From Oceanospirillaceae bacterium (GTDB taxonomy: Bacteria > Pseudomonadota > Gammaproteobacteria > Pseudomonadales > Balneatricaceae): a stretch of DNA of 64,000 nt. Shown here one piece after another: positions 19,228 to 28,968 of this stretch (the stretch's first letter is position 1; each line of letters starts with the position of its first letter). The translations under genes and the position numbers were made by a program. The notes under the pieces are model-generated. The model saw nothing but the letters and a program-made list of their open reading frames with translations. It did no database searches and was not told the origin of the DNA. The stretch covers positions 124,001 to 188,000 of the forward strand of contig JAPYOS010000004.1 in assembly GCA_029938085.1 (NCBI GenBank). Reading direction: 5' to 3'.

Positions 19228-20412
19228 TTAAACTGTGACGCTGGCTAACAAGCGCTTAGCGGCCCAACTATGAAAATAATGGGTTGGATTGTCGAGTACC
19301 GGTGAAAACTTGCCACCATTAAAACCGGGGGAAACTCGGCCTTTTTGCATACCTTCGACCACTCCGACATCTTCGCCAAACACTTCTTTCCAAGATGCTA
19401 AGGTGGCATCTCGGCAGCCTTGGTATTGTGGTTCAATGGCAGTATCGCCCACATACATCAACCTTAAATGCTCCAGCGTACGGCCGTTAGTCACGGGTTC
19501 CAATACAATGGCAAAGGTATGGTCTGCTTGAATGCCCAACAGCACATTAGGGAACACCGTAATGTATTCACCTTCTTTCATGCGTTCTTCATCCCACTCA
19601 GGAAACACGGGTAAACCTGTGCCTGCTGTTTCCGCCAGGTTATATACCATAGTACCTTGGCCGGCAAATTCATTGGCAAACATGATGTGATAATGATCTT
19701 GGATACGTGAAATACGATTGAGGTTGGGGTGTATCCACGGCAGATGATAGCTTTCGCAGTAGTTTTCTACCGCCAACTTCCAGTTGCACGCCACGTCTAG
19801 GGTCATTTGCCCGCCGTTACCGACCTCTCGGCGCATACGGCCGTACCCAGTGTCGCCTAAGTATGGCTGCCAACGCGCCACCACCGGTGCAATAAACTCA
19901 GCAAAGGCGTCTGCCTGTCCATCTAAGTTGATAAACACCACGTCAAACCACACGGCACTACGAATTTCCTTCATGCCGTGTTTTTCACAGGCAAAGCCAT
20001 CTAATTTATGCACTCCCACACCACCAATGTGAGGTGTACCTTTAAGCTCACCGGTGAGGTCGTAAGTCCAAGAATGGTACGGGCACCGAATACTGCCTGT
20101 TATAGGGCCTTCTTCATTAATAAGGATCATGCCCCGATGGCTACAAACATTATGGAAAACACGAATCACATCGGTAGTATCGCGCATAATCACCAGCGGC
20201 AAACCCATAAACGAGACCGGCTTCACATAACCCGGTTGCGGCAAGTCACCCGCAAAACCCACGCCCGACCAAGTCTTACCTAATACGCGATCGCGTTCTT
20301 CGGCTAACATTTCAGGGTCATTGTATAAAGGGTTAGGTAACCCACTCGCCTCTTCAATAGGCAAGGTAGCTGATTCTAAGGTACTTAAAGGAATACGGTT
20401 AAAGGCGCTCAT
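19228..20412 (-). CDS. Rieske non-haem iron oxygenase, alpha subunit (choline/betaine/carnitine-monooxygenase-like)
   Basis: A 394-aa protein. The Rieske [2Fe-2S] ligands are C90-x-H92 (VCSHRG) and C110-x2-H113 (CPYHSW). The mononuclear iron site is NWKLAVENYCESYHLPWIHP, with bridging E220 and ligands H223 and H228. A bridging glutamate in place of aspartate is a feature of choline-monooxygenase, GbcA and CntA-type enzymes acting on quaternary amines, so an N-demethylase or C-N lyase role is plausible. A longer reading to 20505 adds 31 residues unlike the family. The adjacent ALDH and rubredoxin reductase probably complete the pathway; no ferredoxin-type reductase gene is present. Confidence 0.85.
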   Translation of the reverse strand: MSAFNRIPLSTLESATLPIEEASGLPNPLYNDPEMLAEERDRVLGKTWSGVGFAGDLPQPGYVKPVSFMGLPLVIMRDTTDVIRVFHNVCSHRGMILINEEGPITGSIRCPYHSWTYDLTGELKGTPHIGGVGVHKLDGFACEKHGMKEIRSAVWFDVVFINLDGQADAFAEFIAPVVARWQPYLGDTGYGRMRREVGNGGQMTLDVACNWKLAVENYCESYHLPWIHPNLNRISRIQDHYHIMFANEFAGQGTMVYNLAETAGTGLPVFPEWDEERMKEGEYITVFPNVLLGIQADHTFAIVLEPVTNGRTLEHLRLMYVGDTAIEPQYQGCRDATLASWKEVFGEDVGVVEGMQKGRVSPGFNGGKFSPVLDNPTHYFHSWAAKRLLASVTV

Positions 20413-20514
20413 AGGGAAATCCCAAAAATGATGTGGATCAAAGACGGGGCTTACTTTGGCGTATTGCAGGGCTAGAAACAAACGATTAATTATCACCAAA
20501 CACATGACTTATAG

Positions 20515-21411
20515 TCATGAGTTATCAATCAACCAAGAACAAAACTGAGCCAACACTGCTTTTTTACTACCTTTCTCAGAGGTGGTTAAATAAAAACCTG
20601 CTTGGGTTTCTAAGGTCTCGTCAAAGGCCTTAACCAAACTCCCTGTTGCCAAGTAATCATCGAGCAAATAATCCCACGCTAGGGCAACGCCTTGACCCTG
20701 TTGGGCGGCTTGTATCAGCATATTGTAGTGGCTAAAAGTCACCTTATGCTGAGGCGTCACTGGGTCCATATCCAAGCCCAAAAACCACTCGCGCCAGTTA
20801 AACCAACCCGTCGTTGGGTTATCTAATACCAACTGACGCGTGGCTAACAACTGCGCGGGAGTAAGGCCTTGATGCTGGGCCAAAAATTCGGGGCTAGACA
20901 CCACAAACACGCGTTCGTTAAATAGCTTCTCCACTCTAACCCCTGCAGGCTCAGAGTGACTAAACCCGATACTACAATCGTAATCAGTCACGTCAGCTTC
21001 GGACATACTGTCGGCCACCAACAACCGGATATCAACGTCCGGGTAAACCCGTGAATAGTCAGAAATACGTGGCATCAGCCACAACGAGGCAACCGCATGG
21101 CTGGCCGCGATGGTGATCTGAGTGTCTACCACCGGGTTCTGTAACGCTTGGGTGGCTAAACTAATCTGCGCCAGTGCACCACTAATCTGCTGATGATAAT
21201 CGCGCCCCGCATGGGTTAAACAAATTTGGCGCTGTTTTCGATCAAACAAGGTGACGCCCAAATTATCTTCCAATAAACGTATTTGCCGACTCACAGCACC
21301 TTGGGTGACAAACAACTTAGCCGCCGCTCGGGTAAAACTAAGGCTAGTCGCTACAGCATCAAAGGCCACTAAAGCGTTGAGTGGCGGGAGGTTTTTTGTT
21401 GCTAGAGGCAT
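20515..21411 (-). CDS. LysR-family transcriptional regulator (GcvA-like)
   Basis: A 298-aa LTTR. The N-terminal winged helix reads LPPLNALVAFDAVATSLSF, RAAAKLFVTQGAVSRQIRLLE, LGVTLFDR; the effector domain occupies about residues 95-298. The LPPLNAL opening is typical of the GcvA subgroup. It lies on the same strand just upstream of the Rieske/ALDH/rubredoxin-reductase genes, about 100 bases away, and is the obvious candidate regulator of that operon. Start chosen at the ATG (21411) in preference to a TTG two codons earlier. Confidence 0.9.
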   Translation of the reverse strand: MPLATKNLPPLNALVAFDAVATSLSFTRAAAKLFVTQGAVSRQIRLLEDNLGVTLFDRKQRQICLTHAGRDYHQQISGALAQISLATQALQNPVVDTQITIAASHAVASLWLMPRISDYSRVYPDVDIRLLVADSMSEADVTDYDCSIGFSHSEPAGVRVEKLFNERVFVVSSPEFLAQHQGLTPAQLLATRQLVLDNPTTGWFNWREWFLGLDMDPVTPQHKVTFSHYNMLIQAAQQGQGVALAWDYLLDDYLATGSLVKAFDETLETQAGFYLTTSEKGSKKAVLAQFCSWLIDNS

Positions 21412-21553
21412 GATCAAATCTCATTTGTTTAGTCCTTGGAGTATGCTCTATTTCAAGCCAAAGCTAAACCTCAACCACCTTCAGGATTGTCCTCAACACA
21501 TAACAGTCGTTAATGTAATTTACCGTTTTATAAACATAGCTTATACTTAAACC

Positions 21554-22423
21554 ATGAAAAACATTCCCACAGAACTCCTACGTACGTTTATCACTATCGT
21601 CAACTTGGGTGGTTTTACTCAAGCCGGCGACGTGCTCGGGCGCTCACAACCTGCCATTAGCCTGCAGGTAAAGCGCCTAGAAGAGCTACTTAATTGCTGC
21701 TTATTCCAGCGTAACAATGGTTTGCAAGTCACCGAAGATGGCGAAATACTGTTGGATTTTGCCCAACGCATATTAGATTTAAACGACACTGCAGTGGCGC
21801 GGCTATCCAAGAGCCAAGTTTCTGGCCAAGTTCGCTTGGGCATTCCTAACGACTTTGAGGTGTCGTTTTTACCTCGACTATTAAGCCAGTTTGGACAAAC
21901 CCACCCCGACGTGGCATTAGAGGTTAATTGCGACCTTAGTGTTAAGTTATTGCAAGATTTTCAGCAAGGGCGTTACGACTTAGTGCTCGCCACCGATAGC
22001 TTAGACGACAGTCACCCACAGACTCAGTCGGGTGACGAATTTCACGAAACCATTGTTTGGGTCACTAACAGTCATTTTGAGTGGCCTGAAAACCAGCCTA
22101 TTCCGCTGGTGGTTTACCCAACGGGCTGCCGTTACCGCAAACAAATAATCAACAAACTTAACGCCGCAGGCATTGCTTGGCGTATCGCCTACAGCTCATC
22201 AAGTTTATTAGGAATTCAGGCGGCTATTGAGGCTGGTTTGGGTGTAAGTGCCTTAGCCCGAAGCACAGTCCCACAAGGCTTACATAGCCACATGGAATTA
22301 CATGATTGCCCACAATTAGGTCATGTTAAGCTGGTATTTAAGCATGATCGAAACAACCAGTCGGATGCCACCAAACGTTTATACGAGTACCTACATGCAG
22401 GGCTAGAACAATCGGCCAGTTAA
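21554..22423 (+). CDS. LysR-family transcriptional regulator (LrhA/HexA-like)
   Basis: A 289-aa LTTR with winged helix IPTELLRTFITIVNLGGFTQA, GRSQPAISLQVKRLEELL, LFQRNNGLQVTEDGE. The opening resembles LrhA/PecT/HexA-type regulators. The effector-binding domain runs from about residue 90. It is divergent from the previous LysR gene (about 140 bases between starts), and its 3' end overlaps the convergent LysE exporter gene by four bases. Target unknown; regulation of the exporter is possible but LysR-exporter pairs are usually divergent. Confidence 0.9.
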   Translation: MKNIPTELLRTFITIVNLGGFTQAGDVLGRSQPAISLQVKRLEELLNCCLFQRNNGLQVTEDGEILLDFAQRILDLNDTAVARLSKSQVSGQVRLGIPNDFEVSFLPRLLSQFGQTHPDVALEVNCDLSVKLLQDFQQGRYDLVLATDSLDDSHPQTQSGDEFHETIVWVTNSHFEWPENQPIPLVVYPTGCRYRKQIINKLNAAGIAWRIAYSSSSLLGIQAAIEAGLGVSALARSTVPQGLHSHMELHDCPQLGHVKLVFKHDRNNQSDATKRLYEYLHAGLEQSAS

Positions 22424-23043
22424 CGGCTTAAAATCACTGCCCCTGCAGAACTCATTAATACGGCGGTAATACGGTTCATGACTTTAACCGATTTTGGCTG
22501 GCGAAATAACTTCCGGGCTCTACTGGCACCATAAGCCACCAACATTAAACCCAGCATTAAAGCCACAAAATTCAAGCTCACCACCAATATTATGCCCTCG
22601 TTAGTCAATTGAGTTAAATCAATGAAGGTCGGTAAAAAAGCAATGTAGAAGAGCATGACTTTAGGGTTAGTGCCAGAGATCAACATCCCTTCCGCATAAC
22701 TCACCAAAAAGTTAGCTCGCCTAGAGCGCGGCGCCTCAGACGGCGAGGTGTCCAATTCAATTGGCGCGCGCCACATATGCCACGCTAAGTAAAACAGGTA
22801 GGCAGCACCGCCCCAACGGATCAATAGGAACACCACTTGATATTGATTAGCGATATAAGCCAGCCCCCAGACCACCAACAACAGATAAATAATGTCACTC
22901 ATGGTCATGCCTAAAGCCAAACCCCAACACGCCCTACTGCCCTGTTTTAAGGCTCGAGCAATGAGTGCAAAAATACCAGGACCTGGGGTAATAGAAAATA
23001 TAAACACTGCAACAAAATAGGCTAAAGCAAATTCAAATGTCAT
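22420..23043 (-). CDS. LysE-family amino-acid/metabolite exporter
   Basis: A 207-aa membrane protein with six likely helices and the family opening FALAYFVAVFIFSITPGPGI; the PGPG-type motif at about residues 20-24 and SGTNPKVMLFYIAFLPTF near 120 are RhtB/LysE hallmarks. The substrate may be an amino acid or homoserine lactone-like compound; sequence cannot tell. Confidence 0.88.
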   Translation of the reverse strand: MTFEFALAYFVAVFIFSITPGPGIFALIARALKQGSRACWGLALGMTMSDIIYLLLVVWGLAYIANQYQVVFLLIRWGGAAYLFYLAWHMWRAPIELDTSPSEAPRSRRANFLVSYAEGMLISGTNPKVMLFYIAFLPTFIDLTQLTNEGIILVVSLNFVALMLGLMLVAYGASRARKLFRQPKSVKVMNRITAVLMSSAGAVILSR

Positions 23044-23234
23044 AACAATAGGGATCAGTCAATCGGGCTAGAAGCCGCATATTAGTTCATCCTTAAAGCA
23101 TAATGCAATGCTTTTGAGATTGACCCATATAGTGATTAAAGTTAATATGGCGCGGCATTAAGTGTGCTACTTTTTGAATGGCAAAGCTCTTCAAACTCAT
23201 TTAAGTAATTAAGTTATCACAGCAAGGAATTTCC

Positions 23235-23444
23235 ATGTCAGAAGTAATCACCGGTACCGTAAAGTTTTTTAACGACACTAAAGGCTTTGGCTTTTTAGAA
23301 CAGCCGAATGGCGCCGACGTATTTGTTCATTTTAGCGCTATCGTTAAAGAAGGCTACAAGAGTCTAGAACAAGGTCAGCAAGTTACCTTTTCGGTCACCG
23401 AAGGTGAAAAAGGCTTGCAAGCGGAAAACGTTTCTCCTGTATAA
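23235..23444 (+). CDS. Cold-shock-domain protein (CspA family)
   Basis: A 69-aa single OB-fold protein with RNP1 KGFGFLEQ and RNP2 DVFVHFSAI, plus the opening [15 protein letters not shown]. It binds single-stranded RNA/DNA and acts as an RNA chaperone. AAGGAA precedes the ATG. The 190-base upstream region carries no other gene and could hold a long leader, as is common for csp genes, but no conserved cold box was identified by eye. A strong terminator follows. Confidence 0.95.
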   Translation: MSEVITGTVKFFNDTKGFGFLEQPNGADVFVHFSAIVKEGYKSLEQGQQVTFSVTEGEKGLQAENVSPV

Positions 23445-23462
23445 GTGCTTAACTTATATGGC

Positions 23463-23498
23463 AAAAAAGCGCTCTAGGTTACCCTAAAGCGCTTTTTT
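23463..23498. terminator. Rho-independent terminator, bidirectional
   Basis: AAAAAAGCGCT pairs with AGCGCTTTTTT, extended by TAGG/CCTA after a mismatch, closed by a short loop. A-run on one side and T-run on the other suit termination in both directions, between the cold-shock gene (+) and the DUF934 gene (-). Confidence 0.9.
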
Positions 23499-23518
23499 AA
23501 TGTGTTAATTTTATACAG

Positions 23519-23944
23519 CTATGCCATGTAGGCTGGGCCATTGCCATCTGCGCTGGGCTGAAAATGCACCGTGACTTCGCCAAACTTAGATAACACCTGC
23601 GTGACATCTTGATCGTCACGCAATTCAAAGGCGTTAAATCCTACACGTTGCATAAAGTCGATTCGATCCATGGCCACATCACCTACCGCACGAATTTCAC
23701 CTTGAAAACCTGCTCTGCGCAACATGCGCGCCATGCTGAAACCACGGCCATCGGCAAAAGTATCAAACTCTAGCGCAATCATAGACAACTTGCTGGCGTT
23801 GGTAAACAGACTCGGTAAGTCGTCGTCACCATTAGCAAGCACTGCGTCAGCGTTATTTGACCCGTCACTTAACCAATCGGCAAACCTCAGCTCTGGGGTT
23901 GCGGCGTGCTCTAAACTAAGCTGCTGATCTTTGATGAGTGCCAT
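23519..23944 (-). CDS. DUF934 protein, sulfite-reductase-associated
   Basis: A 141-aa protein of the DUF934 family; LRFADWL, FADGRGFSMARMLRR, FQGEIRAVGDVAMDR and GFNAFELR are recognisable. These proteins are found next to cysI/cysH genes and are thought to assist assimilatory sulfate reduction, without a proven reaction. The start at 23944 overlaps the 3' end of the sulfite reductase gene by 29 bases; a longer reading to 23968 is possible. Coupled translation with the reductase is likely. Confidence 0.85.
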   Translation of the reverse strand: MALIKDQQLSLEHAATPELRFADWLSDGSNNADAVLANGDDDLPSLFTNASKLSMIALEFDTFADGRGFSMARMLRRAGFQGEIRAVGDVAMDRIDFMQRVGFNAFELRDDQDVTQVLSKFGEVTVHFQPSADGNGPAYMA

Positions 23945-25640
23945 ATACACGCTCCTTAAATGGTGCAAAACCTACGCGGCGCACAAGTTGTAAAAATGTT
24001 TCATCGGTTTGGCGTAGCTCTACGTACACGTCTAAAATTTGGCCAATAACCACCACTACCTGATCCTGCTCAATGGAACGGCCAAGGGTTTTACCTAAGC
24101 TAGCGTCCTCGTTTGCAGAACCGCCAAGGGTAAACTGGTATACCTGCTTACCCCCCTTCTCCACACCTAATACACCAATGTGACCTACATGATGGTGACC
24201 ACACGCATTGATACAGCCAGAAATTTTAAGTTGAATGTCACCAATGTCATATTGGTAGTCCATGTCATCAAAGGTTTCATTAATTTGGCGTGACAACACC
24301 AAGGTCTCGGCATTTGCCAAACTACAAAAATCTAACCCCGGGCAATTAATCATGTCGGTTAAAGTACCCACGTTGGCGCGGGCTAAATCAATGTCTTGTA
24401 ACTTAGACCAAAGTGCAAGTAGATCCCTTTGTGCTACGTCGGCTAATACTAAGTTTTGATCATGGGTAGAACGTAACTCACCAAAGCTGAATTCATCAGC
24501 TAAGGCCGCCATACCGTCCATCTGTTGGTGGCTCACGTCACCTGGCGCCTGTAACTGATTTTTAAGAGCCACCACAACAATACGATACCCATCTTGCTTA
24601 TGGTCACGGGTATTTTGGCGATACCAAGTGGCAAACTGTGGGTGTTGTGCAAACGCATCAGCTAAGTCGTTTTGGGCATGCTCTACCGCTAGGTAGTCTG
24701 GGCCAGTAAAGAAGCCTTTAACACGATCAATTTCGCTCCAAGGTAGGCGTAATTCGCCGCCCTTTAGCTGTTCCCATTCAGCTTCAACCATTTCACCAAA
24801 GGTATCTACACCTAGGGCATTCACCAATATTTTAATACGGGCTTTATATTTGTTGTCGCGGCGTCCATTGAGGTTATACACTCGTAACACGGCTTCTAAA
24901 TAGGACAGTAGCTCTTGAGGTTCAAGGAACTTTTTGACGGTTTTACCAATGACTGGCGTACGGCCTAGGCCACCACCCACTAACACTTCAAAACCCACCT
25001 CACCGGCATCATTGCGGTATAGGTGTAAACCAACGTCATGTACCTGCGACGCGGCACGGTCACTGGCAGAACCAGAAACCGCTATTTTAAACTTACGCGG
25101 TAAGTAGGCAAACTCTGGGTGCAGACTGCTCCACTGGCGAATCAACTCACACCATGGGCGGGTGTCTTCAATTTCGTCTGCACTCACGCCGGCAAAAGGG
25201 TCTGTGGTAGTGTTACGAATACAGGCACCACTGGTTTGAATGGCATGCATTTGCACTTTGGCCAAGTCTGCCAAAATGTCAGGCACCGACTCTAATGTTG
25301 GCCAGTTGAACTGCATGTTCTGGCGCGTGGTAAAGTGACCGTAGCCTTTGTCATAAACCCGAGATATTTCGGCCATGGTTCTAAGCTGCTCGCTCTTCAT
25401 CAACCCATATGGAATAGCGACACGTAACATGGGTGCAAGCCGCTGAATGTATAGGCCATTCATCAGCCGTAAAATGCGAAATTCATCTTCGGGTATTTCA
25501 CCAGCCAAGTAACGGCGAGTTTGGTCGCGATATTGATCTACGCGCTGATCAACAAGGGCTTGATCGTATTGGTTGTAAGCGTACATGATTTGATCCTGAT
25601 CAAGCGGTTTGCTTATTTTAAGGTCATCATACAGTAACAT
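23916..25640 (-). CDS. cysI: Sulfite (nitrite/sulfite) reductase haemoprotein
   Basis: A 574-aa siroheme enzyme. The [4Fe-4S]/siroheme cysteines are C433, C439 (NCPGLDFC) and C476, C480 (SGCINACGHHH), and the N-terminal half has TTRQNMQFNW and the Arg-rich SGACIRNTT segment. It reduces sulfite to sulfide with six electrons in cysteine synthesis; the DUF934 partner supports assimilatory sulfite rather than nitrite reduction. No flavoprotein cysJ is nearby, so electrons may come from ferredoxin or an unlinked reductase. It is divergent from rsxA. Confidence 0.88.
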   Translation of the reverse strand: MLLYDDLKISKPLDQDQIMYAYNQYDQALVDQRVDQYRDQTRRYLAGEIPEDEFRILRLMNGLYIQRLAPMLRVAIPYGLMKSEQLRTMAEISRVYDKGYGHFTTRQNMQFNWPTLESVPDILADLAKVQMHAIQTSGACIRNTTTDPFAGVSADEIEDTRPWCELIRQWSSLHPEFAYLPRKFKIAVSGSASDRAASQVHDVGLHLYRNDAGEVGFEVLVGGGLGRTPVIGKTVKKFLEPQELLSYLEAVLRVYNLNGRRDNKYKARIKILVNALGVDTFGEMVEAEWEQLKGGELRLPWSEIDRVKGFFTGPDYLAVEHAQNDLADAFAQHPQFATWYRQNTRDHKQDGYRIVVVALKNQLQAPGDVSHQQMDGMAALADEFSFGELRSTHDQNLVLADVAQRDLLALWSKLQDIDLARANVGTLTDMINCPGLDFCSLANAETLVLSRQINETFDDMDYQYDIGDIQLKISGCINACGHHHVGHIGVLGVEKGGKQVYQFTLGGSANEDASLGKTLGRSIEQDQVVVVIGQILDVYVELRQTDETFLQLVRRVGFAPFKERVYGTHQRSAA

Positions 25641-25833
25641 GCTTATAACACAAAAGACTAAAAACTGATTTACTTATACCTATAACGAATATAAAATTCG
25701 ACTAAATGAGTCTCCTAGAAACATATTTTGGGACTGGTTTTACGTTACACTATGTGCAATAAAATAAGCCATCTAATTAACCAAATTAACACCATCATTT
25801 ATGACGCCCCAACACTATGGATTATAAAGCCAA

Positions 25834-26415
25834 ATGGTAGAATATTTACTTATCCTTGTTAGCACAGTTTTGGTGAACAACTTCGTCTTAGTTCAGTTTT
25901 TAGGCCTGTGCCCGTTTATGGGTGTTTCGTCCAAGCTGGAAACCGCGATGGGGATGTCTCTTGCCACCACGTTTGTGCTTACCTTAGCGTCTTTATGTAG
26001 CTACCTTACCTACACCTATTTACTCGAACCCCTTGGACTTGAGTTTTTACAAACCATTAGCTTCATTTTGGTGATTGCCTTTGTTGTGCAATTTACCGAA
26101 ATGGTGGCGCATAAAACCAGCCCTTTATTACACAAGGTGTTAGGCATATTTTTACCACTGATCACTACCAACTGCGCAGTATTGGGCGTGGCGTTACTGA
26201 ATATCAAGAAGTCCAATGGCTTCATCGAATCGATTCTTTATGGTTTTGGTGCGGCTGCGGGTTTCTCTCTGGTGCTGATTTTATTCGCCGCCATGCGCGA
26301 ACGCATTACTGTGGCCGATGTACCAGCACCTTTTAAAGGCGCAGCTATCGCCATGATTAGCGCGGGCATTATGTCACTTGCCTTTATGGGTTTTACCGGT
26401 CTGGTGGCAATTTAA
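25834..26415 (+). CDS. rsxA: Electron transport complex subunit RsxA/RnfA
   Basis: A 193-aa integral membrane protein with six helices; [19 protein letters not shown] and [16 protein letters not shown] are the RnfA/NqrE hallmarks, including cysteines that hold the membrane [2Fe-2S] cluster with RnfE. First gene of the rsxABCDGE operon; rsxB starts directly after the stop. The complex couples electron flow between NAD(H) and ferredoxin to ion movement, or reduces SoxR in enterics. Confidence 0.97.
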   Translation: MVEYLLILVSTVLVNNFVLVQFLGLCPFMGVSSKLETAMGMSLATTFVLTLASLCSYLTYTYLLEPLGLEFLQTISFILVIAFVVQFTEMVAHKTSPLLHKVLGIFLPLITTNCAVLGVALLNIKKSNGFIESILYGFGAAAGFSLVLILFAAMRERITVADVPAPFKGAAIAMISAGIMSLAFMGFTGLVAI

Positions 26416-27015
26416 ATGCAAAGCCTTTATTTCGCTATTATGGTGCTAGCTCTACTGGCCCTAGTTTTTGGTGCCATCTTAGGTTTCGCGGCTATTCGCT
26501 TTAAGGTCGATGGCGACCCTATTGTTGATCAAATAGACAACCTACTACCGCAAACTCAATGCGGCCAGTGTGGCCACCCCGGCTGCCGCCCCTATGCCGA
26601 GGCCATTGCCAACGGAGAAGCCATCAACCATTGTCCACCGGGTGGCGAAAGCACTATTAAAGCGCTAGCAGACTTACTGGATGTTGAAGCCATCCCTCTG
26701 GACGCCGAACATGGCACCGAAGCCGTTCGTACCATTGCTTACATCCGTGAAGATGAATGTATTGGTTGTACCAAGTGCATTCAGGCATGCCCCGTAGACG
26801 CTATACTCGGTGCCGCTAAACAAATGCATACTGTTATTGTAGACGAGTGTACCGGTTGTGACTTGTGTGTTGAGCCCTGCCCTGTGGACTGCATTGATAT
26901 GCTGCCCATCGAGGTGACACCGGCAAGCTGGCATTGGCAACCACCAACAGACATTATTGCCACGTCTAACCATGCCCACCATGCGGCACCTCAAGGAGAC
27001 GTATCTCATGGGTAG
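26416..27015 (+). CDS. rsxB: Electron transport complex subunit RsxB/RnfB
   Basis: A 199-aa ferredoxin subunit: N-terminal membrane helix, a [4Fe-4S] Fe-S domain ([16 protein letters not shown] with a fourth Cys in NHCPPGG), and two 4Fe-4S ferredoxin motifs, [12 protein letters not shown] and [12 protein letters not shown]. It passes low-potential electrons in the Rnf complex. The coding end overlaps the rsxC start by eight bases. Confidence 0.97.
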   Translation: MQSLYFAIMVLALLALVFGAILGFAAIRFKVDGDPIVDQIDNLLPQTQCGQCGHPGCRPYAEAIANGEAINHCPPGGESTIKALADLLDVEAIPLDAEHGTEAVRTIAYIREDECIGCTKCIQACPVDAILGAAKQMHTVIVDECTGCDLCVEPCPVDCIDMLPIEVTPASWHWQPPTDIIATSNHAHHAAPQGDVSHG

Positions 27016-28966
27016 AGTATGGCCATTTCATGGTGGAGTGCATCCGCCAGAAAACAAGTTGCAATCAAACCAATCTGCGATTGTGCCTATGCCAGTGCCA
27101 AAGCAACTGGTATTGCCGCTAAACCAGCATATAGGTGCACCCGCAAAATGTCTGATAGAGGTCGGCACCAAGGTCCTTAAAGGCCAACTCATTGCCAGCG
27201 CCCAGGGCTTTGTGAGCGCCAACCTACACGCACCGAGTTCCGGCATCATCACCGCTATTGAGGAGCGCACGCTACCTCACCCATCAGCGCTAATGGACCT
27301 TTGTATTGTCATCGACACTGATGGCCAAGACCAATGGGTTGATCATGCAGGCATCGATCCACTGAGTGTGCATAAAGGCAAACTATTACAATGTATTCGT
27401 AGTGCAGGCATCACCGGCATGGGCGGCGCCGGTTTTCCGAGTGCCGTTAAATTGCAAGCCAAAAGCAAGATCAATACTCTGATCATTAATGCGGCCGAGT
27501 GTGAGCCATACATTACCGCCGACGACCGTTTAATACGGGAATATAGCGAGCAAATTATCGCCGGCATTCAGATCATTAGGCAATTACTCGATCAACCCGC
27601 CTGCATCATTGGTATCGAAGATAATAAGGCCGAAGCCATTGCTATTCTAAGCCAAGCGCTTACCGGCATAGACGGCATTGCAGTGGCCGTTATTCCTACC
27701 AAATACCCATCGGGTGGCGAAAAACAACTGATTCAAATCCTTACCGGCCAGCAAGTCCCCCACGGCGGTATTCCCGCTGATTTAGGTTTAGTGTGTCACA
27801 ACGTAGGCACCGCCAAAGCCATTGCCGACGCAGTCCTTTTAGGCCAACCACTGATTAGCCGTGTAACAACGGTAACCGGCAAAGCCGCCGCTAAAGCGGG
27901 CAATTATCAAGTGCTTATTGGCACTCAAGTCAGCGATTTAATGGCCTTTGCCGAGGTTGATTTAGCCGCTACATCTCGTTTAGTGATGGGTGGACCCATG
28001 ATGGGCTTTACCTTAACTGACCATCAAGTGTCGGTAGTTAAAAGCACTAACTGCATATTGGCATCGTCTGAATTAGAGTTGGCCCCAGTCGCCGACCATC
28101 ACGCGTGTATACGTTGCGGCCAATGTGAGGTTGTGTGTCCGGCCGAGTTGTTGCCCCAACAGTTATTTTGGTTTGCTAAAGCCGAAGAATTCGACAAAGC
28201 CCAAAGCCACAACCTTGCAGATTGTATTGAATGTGGCGCTTGCGCGTGGGTATGCCCGAGCCAGATTCCATTAGTTCAATATTATCGCTTCGCAAAAGGT
28301 CGTGTTAAAACGCTGCACGCAGAAACTCAATTAGCCGAACATGCACGTTTGCGGTTTGAAACCCGCGAACAGCGCCTTATCGATGAAAAGTTGGCTAAAG
28401 AAGAGAAGCGCAAAGCCAGAGCCGTTGCCGCCGCTGCAGCCCAAGCAGCCAAACGTGCAGCCAATCCCGATGCTGAGGATCCCATTGCCGCCGCACTGGC
28501 CCGCGTTAACCAACAAAAACAAGCAGCAGCGACAAGCTTCACAGCAGAGCCGCCAGAAGATGCTTACAAAGCATTAAAAACAGCCGCAGCCATCACTCGG
28601 ACCAAACTTAAGAAGTCTAGCAAAGCCCTTACCGATGCGCTGGCCTCTGGCCATGAGCAAGTGGAAAGTTTGCAAACCACCGTGGATCAACTAACGCTTA
28701 AAGCCGATGCGGCCAAAGCGGCGCTTAGCGCCTACGAAACCAAATTAGGCTTAGACCCTGAACACGAAAAACAATTGCAAGTCACCGCCGCTAAAGCCGG
28801 TGCGGTGGTGCGAAAGCTTGAGAAATCCTTAGCCACCGCCGAAGACGCTGCGGCAATAGAAGCTCAAATAGTCATTGCTAAAACCGCCCATGCTACTGCC
28901 AACCAAGCCTTGGAAACGTACCAGCACAAGTCCACTGCGTTACAGCAACAGACCCAGGAATCCTGA
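27008..28966 (+). CDS. rsxC: Electron transport complex subunit RsxC/RnfC with extended C-terminus
   Basis: A 652-aa peripheral subunit that binds NADH and FMN. N-terminal [17 protein letters not shown] is the RnfC start, [12 protein letters not shown] belongs to the NADH/FMN site and two 4Fe-4S motifs follow ([24 protein letters not shown]). Residues about 455-652 form a charged, Ala/Lys/Gln-rich extension likely to be coiled coil, as in many gammaproteobacterial RnfC proteins. The reading frame is open back to 26957, but AAGGAG sits properly before the ATG at 27008. Confidence 0.96.
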   Translation: MGRVWPFHGGVHPPENKLQSNQSAIVPMPVPKQLVLPLNQHIGAPAKCLIEVGTKVLKGQLIASAQGFVSANLHAPSSGIITAIEERTLPHPSALMDLCIVIDTDGQDQWVDHAGIDPLSVHKGKLLQCIRSAGITGMGGAGFPSAVKLQAKSKINTLIINAAECEPYITADDRLIREYSEQIIAGIQIIRQLLDQPACIIGIEDNKAEAIAILSQALTGIDGIAVAVIPTKYPSGGEKQLIQILTGQQVPHGGIPADLGLVCHNVGTAKAIADAVLLGQPLISRVTTVTGKAAAKAGNYQVLIGTQVSDLMAFAEVDLAATSRLVMGGPMMGFTLTDHQVSVVKSTNCILASSELELAPVADHHACIRCGQCEVVCPAELLPQQLFWFAKAEEFDKAQSHNLADCIECGACAWVCPSQIPLVQYYRFAKGRVKTLHAETQLAEHARLRFETREQRLIDEKLAKEEKRKARAVAAAAAQAAKRAANPDAEDPIAAALARVNQQKQAAATSFTAEPPEDAYKALKTAAAITRTKLKKSSKALTDALASGHEQVESLQTTVDQLTLKADAAKAALSAYETKLGLDPEHEKQLQVTAAKAGAVVRKLEKSLATAEDAAAIEAQIVIAKTAHATANQALETYQHKSTALQQQTQES

Positions 28967-28968
28967 TT

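Noticed and set aside
20413-20505. 31-residue extension of the Rieske oxygenase
   Set aside because: No likeness to family N-termini; the ATG at 20412 gives a normal length.
23044-23234. Cold-box leader upstream of the cold-shock gene
   Set aside because: The region is long enough, but no conserved cold-box or hairpin could be identified by eye.
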